From: Hyaloscypha bicolor E
Lineage: Eukaryota > Ascomycota > Leotiomycetes > Helotiales > Hyaloscyphaceae
Reading direction: 5' to 3'
Length of the DNA: 64,000 nt
Assembly: GCF_002865645.1 (NCBI RefSeq)
Contig: NW_020194512.1
Location: forward strand, 2,521,183 to 2,585,182
In this document: piece by piece, positions 11,717-23,925 of the stretch
Position numbering within the stretch: the stretch's first letter is position 1
How the letters are laid out: every line of letters starts with the position of its first letter
Position numbers and translations under genes: made by a program
Notes under the pieces: model-generated
Seen by the model: only the letters and a program-made list of their open reading frames with translations
What the model was told of the DNA's origin: nothing
Database searches by the model: none

Positions 11717-12738
11717 AGCTCAACTCCATGTGCAAAGCTCCTGCTGTCGACCACCAGAAGCTCAAGAAGTTTGATATCGCTGCATGTCAGACCCTAATGT
11801 AGGAGCCTTTCGTCTCGACAGTCAACGAAGCTCTGGGGACGGGAGACAACAACCCCAAATCGAGGCTGTGCTTCCCTCTGCCCCATGCCCAACATCCCAT
11901 CGAGCCTCCCCTTCATTGGCTCCACAACGCCACAGCCGCGGGAAGGTTGCAGCAAGGTCGAGGTTTCGTCCGATGCTCGGTTGGAGATGCTGGGGAGAAG
12001 AAGCGTTTCACGTTTCACGTTTCGCTCGGAACATTGGAAGATCCCAAACGCTGCGTTTCGAGTCGAAGGGATGTGTCTCTTCGAGAGATGGACTGGAAGA
12101 CTCCGAGCCTCATCAGGCGGGTTGCATCAGAAACACTCCGAGCGGGCAGCAGGGGCTCGATCTGATACTGATCCGGCAAGAACATTGGGCAGCATAAGGA
12201 AGCCACAGGAGGCCTTGATGAGATGAACATGAACGGGAAATTCCCAGAAGAGGTTGATCGTCAAGCTATTTATAGTTTGGTTCAAAGCTTATACATTTTG
12301 TGTTTTGGACCTGGTGCTGATCCAGAATTATTTATTACTCAGGAATTGGGGATAATGTCCCAACCTCCACCTCACTCTGTGCATGTGCACAATTCTATAC
12401 CGGCGCTTCGCAACAAGTCTGATTACCGCTCTCAGCCCATGCATGCCATTGCATTCTCTCAAAATCCGTGAGGTCGAGATTCGTCGAGATGTTCGAGAAG
12501 GCGATTCGAGAGTGGGGGTGACTTCGAAAGAAACGATTTCCCTCCTACTTTGCATCCAATTGAGAAAAGTGGCATCAAAAATCCAAGGGTCCAGTGGCCT
12601 CTCACTTCCATCGCGTCCCGTAAATGCTGGAAAGCCGTGTTATGTAGCGACTATATTTGTCCATGCCTGCCGGGCCCCATCCCGAATCCTTGCCCAAAGC
12701 GGGCCCTCTATGTTGTAGCGACCAAATTAATCTATCTT
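11717..12738. other. Intergenic region upstream of the HeLo-E2 gene
   Basis: The interval holds the promoter of the HeLo-E2 gene and the 3' flank of the gene at 12739. Open frames occur on both strands between 11784 and 12230, but they overlap each other and show no protein signature. A short direct repeat of GTTTCAC units sits around 12004-12030. Nothing else is supported. Confidence 0.5.
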
Positions 12739-13692
12739 TCATCCTGAACTCATAGGTCGTATACCGTCGTTCCGTCCAAATGTTTGCTCCCATTGACTGA
12801 CGACGTACGGTGGCGGGGGCGGGGGACCTGGTGGAGAAACCGGCGATAACGTCGAATCGTCTCTGCTCACAGCCCAACCCAGACTTAGTGGTCCCCTGGG
12901 CATTTCCCCCACACTATCCCACGTCCATGGCTCCCATCCATCATGAGGAATACTATCCACAGTCATCATAGCCGCATGCAACGTCTCCAGCTCCCGTACT
13001 CTTTGGGGGTCCTCCCCACGTCGATCCTCATGCTCAATTGAGAGGATCGAAGGTGCTCGATAACTCGGCGATTGAGGCTGATACCAAGGTTCCGATGACC
13101 ATGGCAATTCATCTTCACCAAGACGGAACCGAGAAGGTAGTGGAGGAAGGGGCCTTTCTGTCCCCGGAGGCGGTAAGCTGTGTGTGTGTGTGATGCCGAG
13201 GACGGGATCGTGAGGATGGATGGGTCCAATAGGGCTAACGGGACTGAAAGGTTGGAGTCTATCAGACAAAGCTGGTGGAGCGGAGCTGCCTCTCTCATGC
13301 TGCTCTCTCGTCCTGACCGTTAACCGTCGCTGCTCACGGTTGTGTTGATGATGCCGCGAGTGGCGAACTGCGTACTGTCCATTCGCCGGCATCAGATCCT
13401 GAGGGTGTTGTTGTAGTTGCAGTAATCGCCATTCTTCCTCCTGCTGTTGGCGATACAATCTTTCTCTCATGCTCCTTGTTGCATAGTTGACTGATGCCGT
13501 GTGGGGTCTATCGTCTTTTGAACATGATACCCCGACTTGCAGGTTCACGAAGATTCCTGGAGGAAAGCGGGACGACGTCCGGTGAGGATGGTGATGCCCG
13601 GTCGCCATCATCAAATAATTGTTCATTTGCAACTCCCACTGAATACTGCAGCGTGGAGATGGTGGGGTTTGATATCGTTCAGCCGCAAGCAA
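12739..13692 (-). CDS. Hypothetical proline-rich, disordered protein
   Basis: A single open frame of 317 codons encodes a low-complexity protein that I do not recognise. It has a Gln/Glu/Arg-rich segment (RLYRQQQEEEWRLLQLQQ), a His-rich stretch (SRHHQHNREQ), several proline-rich motifs of the type that bind SH3 or WW domains (SLPPPGTERPLPPLP, PPGPPPPPPYV), and a C-terminal conserved-looking block WEPWTWDSVGEMPRGPLSLGW followed by VSQWEQTFGRNDG. There are no membrane segments or signal peptide. The first Met is used here, but the N-terminal 25 residues have different composition and the true start may be the later MNNYLMMATG or lie beyond an unseen intron. Codon use and lack of stops over almost 1 kb favour a real gene; function is unknown. 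Confidence 0.6.
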   Translation of the reverse strand: MLAAERYQTPPSPRCSIQWELQMNNYLMMATGHHHPHRTSSRFPPGIFVNLQVGVSCSKDDRPHTASVNYATRSMRERLYRQQQEEEWRLLQLQQHPQDLMPANGQYAVRHSRHHQHNREQRRLTVRTREQHERGSSAPPALSDRLQPFSPVSPIGPIHPHDPVLGITHTHSLPPPGTERPLPPLPSRFRLGEDELPWSSEPWYQPQSPSYRAPSILSIEHEDRRGEDPQRVRELETLHAAMMTVDSIPHDGWEPWTWDSVGEMPRGPLSLGWAVSRDDSTLSPVSPPGPPPPPPYVVSQWEQTFGRNDGIRPMSSG

Positions 13693-16558
13693 AGATGATG
13701 TATCGGTATAGAGGAGGTGGAAGGTTTATGATGTAGCACGATGCCAAGGTCACACGGTACAGCCAGCCCGAACTACGGGCCGGAGGGGGGCAAGATGCGC
13801 TGACTTGAGGGAGTAAAATGAAACCATACATAGGACATTAGGGCCTTCCACAAGGGGCGACTTCGCCTCGAAGTTGGCTTAGGCTTGCAACCAAGCGGTG
13901 CATAGTAAACGAGAAGGATCGGGATCCTGGGGCTGTGCACCCGCCCTTGCCACTGCGGGTATGGTGCGGCGGTGCGCACGCCAAAGTTGCAGCAAAGTTT
14001 CCCGCAAAATGAGATTATTTCACCGCGGCTTCGGCGCGTCGGCGGGACTCTACTCGTGCCTATATTTTTCTACAAATCATGAGCAGGTGCTTTTGCAGGT
14101 AAGAAGTCGGGGCAATCGACCGCAGCCCAGATGGGGACTGCTCGACCGAAATGAGAGATATTCCGCTGGGACAGTTGCGGCCGAACGGCTTGTTCAGAAC
14201 GCCACCCTAGCGATCACTAGAATCTTTTTTTAACTTCACGGGACAGGGGTGTCGAAATGGTGTATCTCTCTCAGGTTTCAGGCCATTGTATATCTCGTGC
14301 TCACTCAACATAGGGTACATGCCACAGGTCATCATTACTGTACCGAATTGCGTGGAGAAGCCAACGAGAAACCCGCTTTCGCATCCTGAATCCGGCTAGA
14401 AGGATGATGGAAGGCGATGCGGACGGCGGAGTAAAGTGTGGCTTCGCGAGATATCTCACCATGAGAGGCTCAGAACGAGGCACTCAGGAACAGCAATGAT
14501 CCTCTTACTTCTTAAAATGCCCGAGCCAACTCACCACTAAAATATGAGAAGAAATCAGCAACAGTAAGTGTGGCTTGGCTTGCTCGATTTGGTCCTTTGG
14601 CGCATGACAATGAACCACCTGCGTATCTGACCTAGCAAGAAGCATGAAACCGCGAAAGCCATTTGTATACTTACGTGAAATGCTCGCATCCAATATGCTT
14701 GCACCTTGGAATGTTACTGAGGTCACGGCCAATCCGATCTGGTTCCTTACAGAGACTAGCCTATGTTTTACCAAGGATTTAAGGGGGTGGCGGGGGATGT
14801 GTCCTGACCTACGCCCTTCATGAGATGCTGGGTGACTTTACCTTACGATATACGAACATTTTTAGGCGTGATATGAATCTGCCAATCGGTTCCCTAGGGA
14901 AAGATCTCACTCCCGTCACCACTTCGTTGCCCCTGGAGAACAGCTGCAACCTGGCTCCCACCTAACTACAACTGAATGCGCAACACTTCTCCAGAAATCG
15001 AAACTAGTGGGTTCACTTCAGAAACCTTCAACGAGGAAAGATGTTCCTCTGACCTCGCCATTAGATGTAGCTGTGGCAATGGCGGAGCCACAACATTGCG
15101 TTTACAAGATCGATTTCTCATGCCCCTCAATCTCTGGAACCTCCGCATTATCTTCCGCAGATCAACCCCAGCAGGATTGAATGCTTAAAAAAGATCTGAA
15201 GAACCCACGCAAATTGACTTCTATCCTTTCGGGGCTGCAAGGCTACCCGTGCAGAGAAATAAACAGGTCTCAATGCAAAAAGAGTCTGAAGGATCAGGAT
15301 GAATACCAAGCCACTAAGGCCCGGCTTGAGCCTCATCTGGGATCCAAACTTCTGGTAAGGTTCCCCTTTCCTTCAAAGCAAATCCTAAACCTGAACTTCA
15401 TGCCATTTCAGTAGATTTAGATACATGGTACTTGCTTCTTTCCAACCTCTTGGCTCTAATTGGTAATCATTACTTGCTGACAACAACATGTCGTTTTCAA
15501 AGCCAAATTACGGGCTTCACGCATCGAGCTGTCGACGTTTGGCCTCGCTTTACTTACCTCCCCTTCTCCATCTGTCCTTAGATGATTATCTTGAGTACAG
15601 GTGTGCTTCGTGCAATTTTCAATCTTGCAGACCAACAAGACTATCGTTCAGTTTCAGTTTGAAACCAAGTCGATACAAATCATCATGACCGACGCCTGCT
15701 GACGTGCTCCCAAGCAGGGTTCCAGAGTCGCGTTCACGCAAAGATGCGCTAAACATACTGGGTATACAGCTGGAAGCCACCTGAAGCCTTTGGTACTTCG
15801 ACTTTGAAGTGTCCTCAAGCGGCAGAACTCGAGGCGGAAGCAACGACACGCGAATCATTCGAGATCTCAGATCCGAGACTTGTATTCACTCGACCTCACC
15901 CTACCCCTTCCCACATGGAATCTGCGAAATAATCAGAGAATACAAGGGCCGTGTGTAGAAACTTGGAGGTTATCATTTGCGTCAGCGTATTTAAAATAGG
16001 ATGTCTTCGCGCATGGGAGGTCGTTATCGGCCGAACGGAGCATGGGAAGGAGACCTCATCGAAGGCAGACCTTCCAAGTTTACTCGATGCGGCATACCCA
16101 ACCAAGCTTCTTACACTTCTGCCCGACTTCGAAGTCGTTCCTGAGATACACCTCGCTAGGCGATGTTGTGGCTGTCTGCAAGGTTTCGGGACACCGAAGT
16201 TGAACTTCGATAGCCGACGTGAAAAGGGGTGAACAAGTGCAAATACCAACACACCTTGGCCCTTTCAAAGAATTTCGAGATCGAGTGCTCTTTTAATATA
16301 TTCGGATCGTTTTACTCTGCTACTCTTGCTTTGGTAAACCCACCATGCGGCATCGAAGTGAGCAAGGGATGATCCATCTCCGCGAGGAAGAAAAGTAAAA
16401 CTCAAGTCCATAGAATTGTTCTAGCTATCATTAATAGAAGGTAGTCAAAGAATCCCACGTGTGCCAAAATCCCACAATGCAAAGAAGATACCCACAGCCA
16501 TCCAATACATAAGACTCCACACCAGTCGCACAACCCATCAACAATTCACCACATATCA
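13693..16558. other. Gene-poor intergenic stretch
   Basis: Nearly 2.9 kb without a supported gene. Open frames are all short, lie in both strands and carry no recognisable motif. Base composition is like the flanking genes, not like the AT-rich block further right. The left part should contain the promoter of the minus-strand gene at 12739-13692, the right part the 3' flank of the RTA1-like gene. Confidence 0.5.
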
Positions 16559-17796
16559 CTACTTATTCCGAATCAACGCAATCAGCCCCCACCGCCGCCC
16601 CGATCGCCCCTTCTCTGCCTCCCCCGCCTGATCCCGCGAGCTATCAACAACCGGCTCCCCAGCCACCACCCTCCCCTCCGCATGCGTCTCCCAAAACTTC
16701 TGCCCCAACGATTTCCCCCTCAACGTCCCCCACAAATCAAACGGATCCAAAAACGTCACCAAAAAACTCCTCTTATCCTCATACCCGGCCCCCAAAATCT
16801 CCGTCTGTCCATCCTCCGCCAAATAGATCTTGTTGTTCCTCGGCAGATACCGCATTGGGTGTCTCGCGTTCAGCAAACACGAATTGATCACCATGAGACT
16901 CGCTTCGAAGACCCAGAAAAACCACTCGTACCGCATCATTGGGGTGATGGAGGAGAGTACCAGGTCTGGGTCGGAGAAGTTGAGCGAGGAGGTGCTGAAG
17001 TACTCGGCTGTGCGGTAGATGGTCCGGACTCCGATGAGAGCGGAGGAGATGTATAGTGTCGTGAGTGCGGCACGCAGATTTGAGGGGAGGATGTTGGCTT
17101 TCTTGCATTTTCGGTGGAAGAATGCGGCGAGGAGGACGAAGCAGCCCAGAACGCCGAGTTGTAGGCAGAGAGCGACTTTCAGAAGTGTTTTGCCGGTGTT
17201 TTGCTTGGATTTTGAGAGGGAGCTGTTCGCGACGTAGGCGGCGCCGTTGGCGTTAAGTGCTTCGATGATGGTGGAGAGGGCTCCGAAGGTACTGAGGACT
17301 CGGCCCGGGTGGATTGGTGATTGGTATGGGACATAATAGAGGATTCGAGAGAGAACGAAGTAGTTTGATAGTTCGTAGAGGGGTCTGACTATCTTAGCTG
17401 CGAACTTAGGAGTAGGAGCGAGTTTCTTACGGCGCTGCATAAGTGAAAACGAGACTGACGATGAAAACGTCAATATAATCGAAATGGTAGGCTCCATATT
17501 CACGGAATGAATATCCGACAACGAAGAGTAACGCAGACCATGGTAAGATGCCTGTAACCTTCCAGCATTTGAAATGTCTAGCCAGCGATTAGCCAACCGC
17601 TGAGGTTTTTGAAAACTGTTGACTTACATGCATTGCCATGCATGGGTGATTCCTGAAATGAGAAAGAGCAAAGCCCACACGACAGGTGCTCCTTTGGTGG
17701 GAGCATAGAACCATAAACTCCCGTCCACTGTGATTGATTAGAGGAGAGACATACTGGGAGAATTGAACAAGACGTACCGTATTGTCCGTTCTCCAT
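16559..17796 (-). CDS. RTA1-like seven-transmembrane protein
   Basis: The protein belongs to the fungal RTA1-like family (lipid-translocating exporter family), whose members sit in the plasma membrane or endomembranes and are linked to resistance against lipid-like toxic compounds; the substrate here is unknown. Minus-strand exons are 17778-17796, 17628-17727, 17431-17577 and 16559-17384, giving 363 aa. The first coding exon is only 19 nt. Each join restores a membrane segment: GAPVVWALLFLISGITHAWQ, ILPWSALLFVVGYSF, then VFIVSLVFTYAAPPLYEL across intron 3. Family-typical features are NYFVLSRILYYVP, the conserved ALIGVRTIYRTAEY before the sixth helix, and EWFFWVFEASLMV in the last. About seven helices are visible, followed by a hydrophilic tail rich in charged residues. 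Confidence 0.82.
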
Positions 17797-18390
17797 CTTT
17801 GGTGTTGATGATCAACTGTCGAAGTTTGCAACAAATTACCCCTGGATTGAAGCGATATTGACCTTATTGTTGAGTTTCGAAATTGAAAACCAAAGTTATT
17901 ACCGTTGCGTGGAGGTGGAGATTGGACTGCCTCAGAGTACAGCGAGAGCAGACGGAAGTTGATTTATATATCAACAAAGTGCTGAAAGAACAACAAAAGT
18001 AATTGGGGCTGATATTTCGCTGCAATGTCAATCACGTCGGACTATATACGAAATAGCGTGCCACAATTACAACAACGTGGTCCACAGCCAGCATCGGTAT
18101 CGGTATGGTATACGAAGTTCCCTGCATCTTCTTGCCCCCCCATTGGTTGCCATATCATGCAGCCCTCGCTTCGTCCCGAGCAACATCAACACACGTGACC
18201 TCCATGTAAATTCTTACCATTTCTAGCTCTGACACAGCCACAGAGGCCGTCGAAAAGCAATCGCCATCTGCCTAGCAGTGCTGGCTAGAGTTTGAAGATT
18301 TTTGGGGTTGCTTGGCGGAGATTTTAAGGCTTCCCTCCGTCTTTTTCCGCATTTCGGATTGAGCTTGATTCAGCTGGATTGCAGCCGCAA

Positions 18391-19257
18391 CAGTGTGTCA
18401 AATGATTAGGTTTGATTTGATTAGACACCCCTACTCAAATCAAATCAAGTCAAAATCAAGCTAATCAAATCATACTTAATTATAATCAAAGATAATCAAA
18501 GATAATTAATTAGAATTATCACGTGATTACGCACATGACTCTGGCGCTTCGGAAGCCGAGATAAGGGTAAAATAAGGTCTGGGCTAGCTGTATTCGGTAT
18601 TACTAAAGGCGCTCTTTACTAAACCAGGCCTAGCGCTAATTAGTAAGCGAAGCCAAAGACGCTAGAACCTCCTTGATTTTCAGTGATTCCTTACTACTAA
18701 TAAAAGAGCTATAAATAAACCCTTATAGTAATTAAAGAAGAAGAAATAAGAAAATAAGAAAATAAGAAAATAAGAAAATAAGAAAATAAGAAAATAAGAA
18801 AATAAGAAAATAAGAAAATAAGAAAATAAGAAGGAAAAAGAGAAAGAGATTTCTAAAGAAGAAAATTATCAAGATAACGTAACGTTATAGTAGTAGTAAA
18901 GAGCTTGAATTAAGCTATTTGCCAGGCTAAGGAAGTACTGGTCACATGCTAAGTCACGTGCAATAGCACCACGTGACTGGTACCACGTAACAAAAACTAG
19001 TTTATTATTTTAGATTTAGACTAATTTTATACTCTTATATATACTTTATAGATTTTATTTATATCTTATTAATATAGCTACTAGTTATATAATAATCTTT
19101 AAAAATGCCTAAGAAAGTATACTTTTGTATTCTCACGTGATGATTATAGTTAATTATAATTAATTATAATAAAAATCAAGCTAATCAAATCATACTTAAT
19201 TATAATCAATTCTAATCAATTCTAATTAATTAGCCTTGATTATTTTTTGACACACTG
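18391..19257. mobile_element. Non-autonomous hAT-type DNA transposon (MITE), 867 bp
   Basis: The element begins CAGTGTGTCAAA and ends with the exact inverse TTTGACACACTG. It is flanked on both sides by the 8-bp sequence AGCCGCAA (18383-18390 and 19258-19265), the target-site duplication length of hAT transposons. It has no coding capacity and is AT-rich inside. A 38-bp perfect direct repeat occurs near both ends (18452-18489 and 19172-19209), as do repeated AATCAA motifs, which resemble subterminal transposase-binding repeats. Transposition would require a hAT transposase encoded elsewhere. Confidence 0.82.
18745..18832. repeat. 8-bp tandem repeat (AAGAAAAT)n
   Basis: About eleven near-perfect head-to-tail copies of AAGAAAAT lie inside the hAT-type MITE. 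This is a simple microsatellite that probably arose by slippage after insertion. Confidence 0.9.
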
Positions 19258-20226
19258 AGCCGCAAGACACAGCCTCACCAAATCAGTCACACTCAATTAC
19301 AACTCTTCATATGCACGACTATACGGCTAGAGACAAGAATACGTCACAAACTTACCTATGAGCCACGTTGTAGTTCGAGGAGAGTTTGAAGATCACTTTG
19401 TAAGACGGTAAGACTTTGCAGCCGATCAGCCCTTAGTACTCGTTGATTACCGTTGTGTTTCTGGGGCAGTGCTTGTAATATCCCTGCAAGACGTTCCTCC
19501 GCTGAAGCTTGGGATATTCAATGCTTGTGCAGCAAGCTTCTCTTCGGTATCGTACGGCCGGGTCAATTAGGGCCAAACGGCACGTGACATGAAAGCCACA
19601 TCAGCTTGGTAAAGGATGCCAACTCTGAAAGAATATTGAGCTTTTCTCGACCTTACTAGAGCAATAGCAGCCTTTTGGTGGAAAATTTCCACTTAATCGG
19701 AATCAAAAATCCACCAAGCTCTCTTTGCGCAATAGGTCCTCAAGTCGGGTCAGCTGGGCTGGCAGAAAGTTTTGCAGGCGTTGCAGTTAGTTTGGAGCCC
19801 GAAGCTGATTCAAAATCGTAAGAGACTTGCCAGAAGTTCAGGAGTGCTATGAAACTTTGCTTTTGCGATATTTTAAGGCCGAGGGGAAAAGTGGGCTAGC
19901 GAGGGAGTCAAAAGGGGACAGAGAGTCCCTCATGTTGATGTGACAACCTTAGCGAGCATGCTTAAGGGGAGGCAACACGAAGCTAAAATGCCCAGTGAAA
20001 CTATGAGCGACGACATCTCTGAGGTGCTCATGCCCCTCTCATATTATACAGAATTCTTCGTCCATTCCTGATGCTCTCTCCTAGAAAATAAATTTAATTA
20101 ACACAATGATGCACGTCGCAACGGATCGTAGTGAAGACCATCGAATTGACTTGAAGAGAAACCAGCCCCGGTTCCACCAACCACAACATACAGTCTTTCT
20201 GAATTTTACAACAAAACCCGCATGGT

Positions 20227-22141
20227 TTAATGCTCACGGATCTCTTGAGTTGGTTGCTCCACGTGAGTGATTTCAGTCCCGGATTTCAGTCCATCGTCAT
20301 CGAGCGATATTGCAGCATGGCGAGGATCGTCGACATTAAGCAAATCACCGCCCTTCTCAATGTGATTTTGACCACCAAAGAGTACATCAATCTCCTCCAA
20401 GGAAACCTTCTTGGTCTCGGGGACGAAGAACCAGACAAAGATAACCAGGACGACATTCGCACTCATGAAGAAGAAGAACGATTTCCTAGATGTGCTGTCA
20501 GTCCAGGCGCTCAATCACAGAAGGGGTTTAAAGAGGTGACTTACAGCCCGCAATTTTGGTAGAATGTCGGGAAGAATTGATTGAAGATAACCTGCGCCAC
20601 GTTTTGCATCTGAGAGCACATGCCGACGGCCTGGGATCGCACGTTCATAGAGAAGACTTCGGCAGTCCAAATCCAAGTCGTAGCTCCCCATGAAGGCTTG
20701 TAGAAAAAGATGAACAAGAAAAGCCCGAAGACGATGGCGATGCCAACCGGCTCGGATTTTCCACCTCCTTTAAGATTTGGTGTCTCCAAGCCAACGAGGG
20801 CAACCATCAGCATACAACATGCCATACCGATTCCACCCACCATGAACAGAAATCTTCTTCCGAACCTGTCGACAGTCCAAACGGCGTTAAGGGTAAATAA
20901 AATACCGAATGTAGCATTCAATGCGTTGATGAGGTTGATTGTGTTGGTGCTGGTCCAAACTTTTTTATAGATGGTTGACGAATAGGAGTTCAAAGTACCC
21001 TGCCCAGTAAGCTGCTGGCCCATATTGAGCACGAAAGCGATTAGCAATCGTTTTCGAACAGTTGGATCTTTCCACAATGCCCAATAATTGCCTGAGATGA
21101 CCTCCTTCTCGAATACGATGGCTTCGCGGATTGCCAGAAGCTCGTCCTGTACCTCCTGCTCGCTATCGCGAACCCGTCGAAGGGAAGCGGTGGCGGCCTC
21201 GACCTTGTTTCCGCGTTGGATGTACCAACGTGGCGTTTCGGGGAGGAAGGGTAGCTGGACTATGATGATGATGGGAACTAAGATCTGGAATACAATGACC
21301 ATCTTCCAGGACCAGTTTCCAAGGGTCGCCGTGTGCTTGCCACAAGCGTAGTTGACCCAATACGCAATAAAGGAGCCGACGGAGTAGAACAGCTGCCAAA
21401 ATGCCATGACAGTACCGCGAATCTAGGAACATCGAAGTTAGTTTGAATTGTCAAGGGCTTCTACCATAGCCCCTTCATCAGAAAACAGATTTGAGAAGGA
21501 GCATAGGGAATCTTCATACCTCAGAAGGTGTAATTTCTCCGATGTAGACAGGACCAGCCGCTAAACAGAGTAAGCATGAGGTGATCACCAATAGTTGTTT
21601 GAAACTCACTCAGGGCAATTCCTTGGCCTATGCCGATCAAAACACGACCGAAGATAAAGACACCAATGCCATGGTATGGAGAAAATGCCTGAACGAATGA
21701 AGCAATAATGGTGATAAAACACCCAATTCCCATAGCCCACCTTCGACCAAGATAATCCGCCTTTCAAAATTATTAGATCTCATTGCAGATTGACGGGTGC
21801 AACACTACTTACAGTTGGGCCAGCTATGAACCATCCAGAAATGATAGCACCAATGGAATACGTCGTGTTAACCAGGCCAAAGAGTTCTCCAGACTATCGT
21901 GGCTGGTCAATTCTGAAGTTCTTCCCATAGAATTTGAACAGACGTACTGGGTTGTTGAACCAAGCGAGCCATTGCTTGTTGATTTGGACATTATTGAAGA
22001 TCGCAGCATCGAAACCGTATAGAACCATACACCCTGCCGCTACCATAGCGGCATACCTTGAAAATGGTGTGTCAGCGGAGAGCGTGTGTGAAGACGTTTG
22101 GAATCGACGTACCAATTATAGACCAGCTTTTCCTTCTGCAT
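20227..22141 (-). CDS. MFS sugar transporter (sugar porter family)
   Basis: This proton-linked plasma-membrane transporter probably imports a mono- or disaccharide. Minus-strand exons are 22113-22141, 21948-22056, 21813-21893, 21610-21760, 21520-21560, 20545-21422 and 20227-20485, giving 515 aa, normal for the family. Twelve helices are expected. Signatures in order: [13 protein letters not shown] in helix 1, [13 protein letters not shown] in the first cytoplasmic loop, [20 protein letters not shown] rebuilt across intron 4, the sugar-porter motif [25 protein letters not shown] in helix 7, DRFGRRFLF, and the terminal [15 protein letters not shown]. All six introns are 49-97 nt with standard ends, and each join keeps frame and family alignment. 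The start [10 protein letters not shown] is the first Met after an open frame, so a slightly longer N-terminus is possible. It lies 1.8 kb from two pectinase genes, so import of pectin-derived sugar such as galacturonate is plausible but not shown. Confidence 0.86.
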
Positions 22142-23925
22142 CTTGGCGATGACTCGCACGTAATGCACTGGAATGATTTGGATGAAAAAGAATGGCTCAA
22201 ATAGAGTAGGAATCCAGATCAGAAGCCTACTATGAAGGATGAATGATATTCAAGCTACGGACAGCTCGCCATATTAAACAGAATTCGGCGTAATCCCACG
22301 AAAGATTTAGCCTGCCAACCCCAGATCCATGGTTTGTCAAAATGGTCCAATCAGCGAGGTCGCGCCGCTTCCCCGCATGTGCTGTGTTGGTGGCGCGGAG
22401 AAACCCTCATTCCACGTATGGAAAGGAGGCACGAAACCGAGCCGCCTCGAAAGCGAACCTGAGGGAGCCAATCATTTACATCAGAAAGCCCAGAACGTCC
22501 TTAAAGGCCTCTCAAGTTTCCCGATTAACGAGCCCAATGGGCACGTCGGCCCATTCTGTTTAGGAGTCTTAAGCATATGATATGATCCTGTGTGGGGAGG
22601 AAAAATCAGTTGAGAATCTGGAGGTGAGTGCGGTAGAGCTGGTTGGTGGGTTTCATCTCTCCCTTCGTCTCCTTGATCCCGGCTGACTTCTCTGCGACCG
22701 TGCACCAGCTAACACATTCAGAGTTCAGTACTATGTAATTGATTGCGTGCAGTGCATCTGAAGAAAGTTCGTTCAAATAGATGAAATGAGATTAATAGTA
22801 TCATTGCAGATCCCTCATTCATGCAGCTTGATTACGGTAGTCTGACGCTGCTTGGTTGGAGTCTACGGCGCGGCTGGTTATTTGTATGGACCCACCGGGT
22901 GAGATTACAGGGGTTTAAAGTAACCATTTCGAAGTAACCAGATAGAATTCACGTTATGTATTAACTTCCCATCTTTTCAGCAAAGCGAACAGGACATAGT
23001 AAAGCTGTGTCCTATTCGTTGTATGTTAGCTATATCTTTATAGCAAGAAACCCAAATACTGTCTTCTAAGTATGTTTAAACCAATTCTAAAGTATTTCTA
23101 AGTAGGAGGTTCCCACCGCCCCGCGGACCCCCGATGAACCCTAACTAATCCGAACCTTAACCCTAAGCACGCTCGCACACTCGGAACTAACCTTAACCCC
23201 CTAACCAACGCATTTTTTAAACTATGTTTAAACTATGATAAAAGCGTTATAGAGCTAGTTCTGTCATGAGATTAAAAAGTTGATTTTCTTTTGAGTCAAT
23301 ATCAGGCAGAAATAACTGGTGGGTCCTCGTTTGAACTCTGAAACTCACCCAGTGGAGCACACAGGTAACCCGCTGCACTGTTTACGAGCTACTGGCTCGG
23401 TCCGACGAATGTTGGCTGTTGGCGAGAACTCCCTTCTACTGTGGCCGAATTGGGAATTATCTATTAGGCTGAATAACAATTCTTTTCCTCTGGGAAGCAA
23501 CCTACGACTTGCATGTGCTCCTTCGACTTCTCCAAGTTCCTCTCCCCTGAACGAGCCCTCGGATTCTCATTACGATGTTGGGAAACGGGCTTGTGCGGTG
23601 TTGTGGAGACCGCCACCATCACTCACCCCCACATTTTCAGTCTGGCAGCTCTGAATCCAGCTTTTCATAAGTCGTGCAAGCCCTGAAGGATGAATTGAAC
23701 CGCCCAAGCACTTCATCTTTGTGCAAAATCGAGAAGATGTTTTTCTGCGCCTTTTACAGAACAGAAATTGACAACTTCCCCCACGCTATTGCTCAGGGTT
23801 CTTTCCGTTTGAATACGGAAGCGGTGGTGATTTTGCTGAATACTTATAGATGATGTATTGTTTTCAAAAGATTCACAATGTTACTGTATTCCATCTAACG
23901 ACCTGTTTCCAAGCCTGCCTTCCTT
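22142..23925. other. Intergenic region upstream of the sugar porter
   Basis: No gene is supported. A CreA-type CCCCGC site lies at 22371-22376 in the porter promoter. An imperfect hairpin (AGGACATAG / CTGTGTCCT) lies at about 22990-23015. A short stretch around 23140-23215 has several CTAACC- and CCCTAA-like words. Open frames here are short and without motifs. Confidence 0.5.

Larger units (their letters stand above)
17797..20226. other. Intergenic region carrying a MITE
   Basis: No gene is seen between the RTA1-like gene and the sugar porter. The interval includes the promoter of the RTA1-like gene (about 17797-18380), the hAT-type MITE at 18391-19257 and about 970 bp of ordinary composition to its right, which is the 3' flank of the porter. 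Confidence 0.55.

Noticed and set aside
11784..12230. Open frames of 70-137 codons in several frames on both strands
   Set aside because: They overlap each other, contain no motif or plausible splice structure, and lie in the promoter side of the HeLo-E2 gene.
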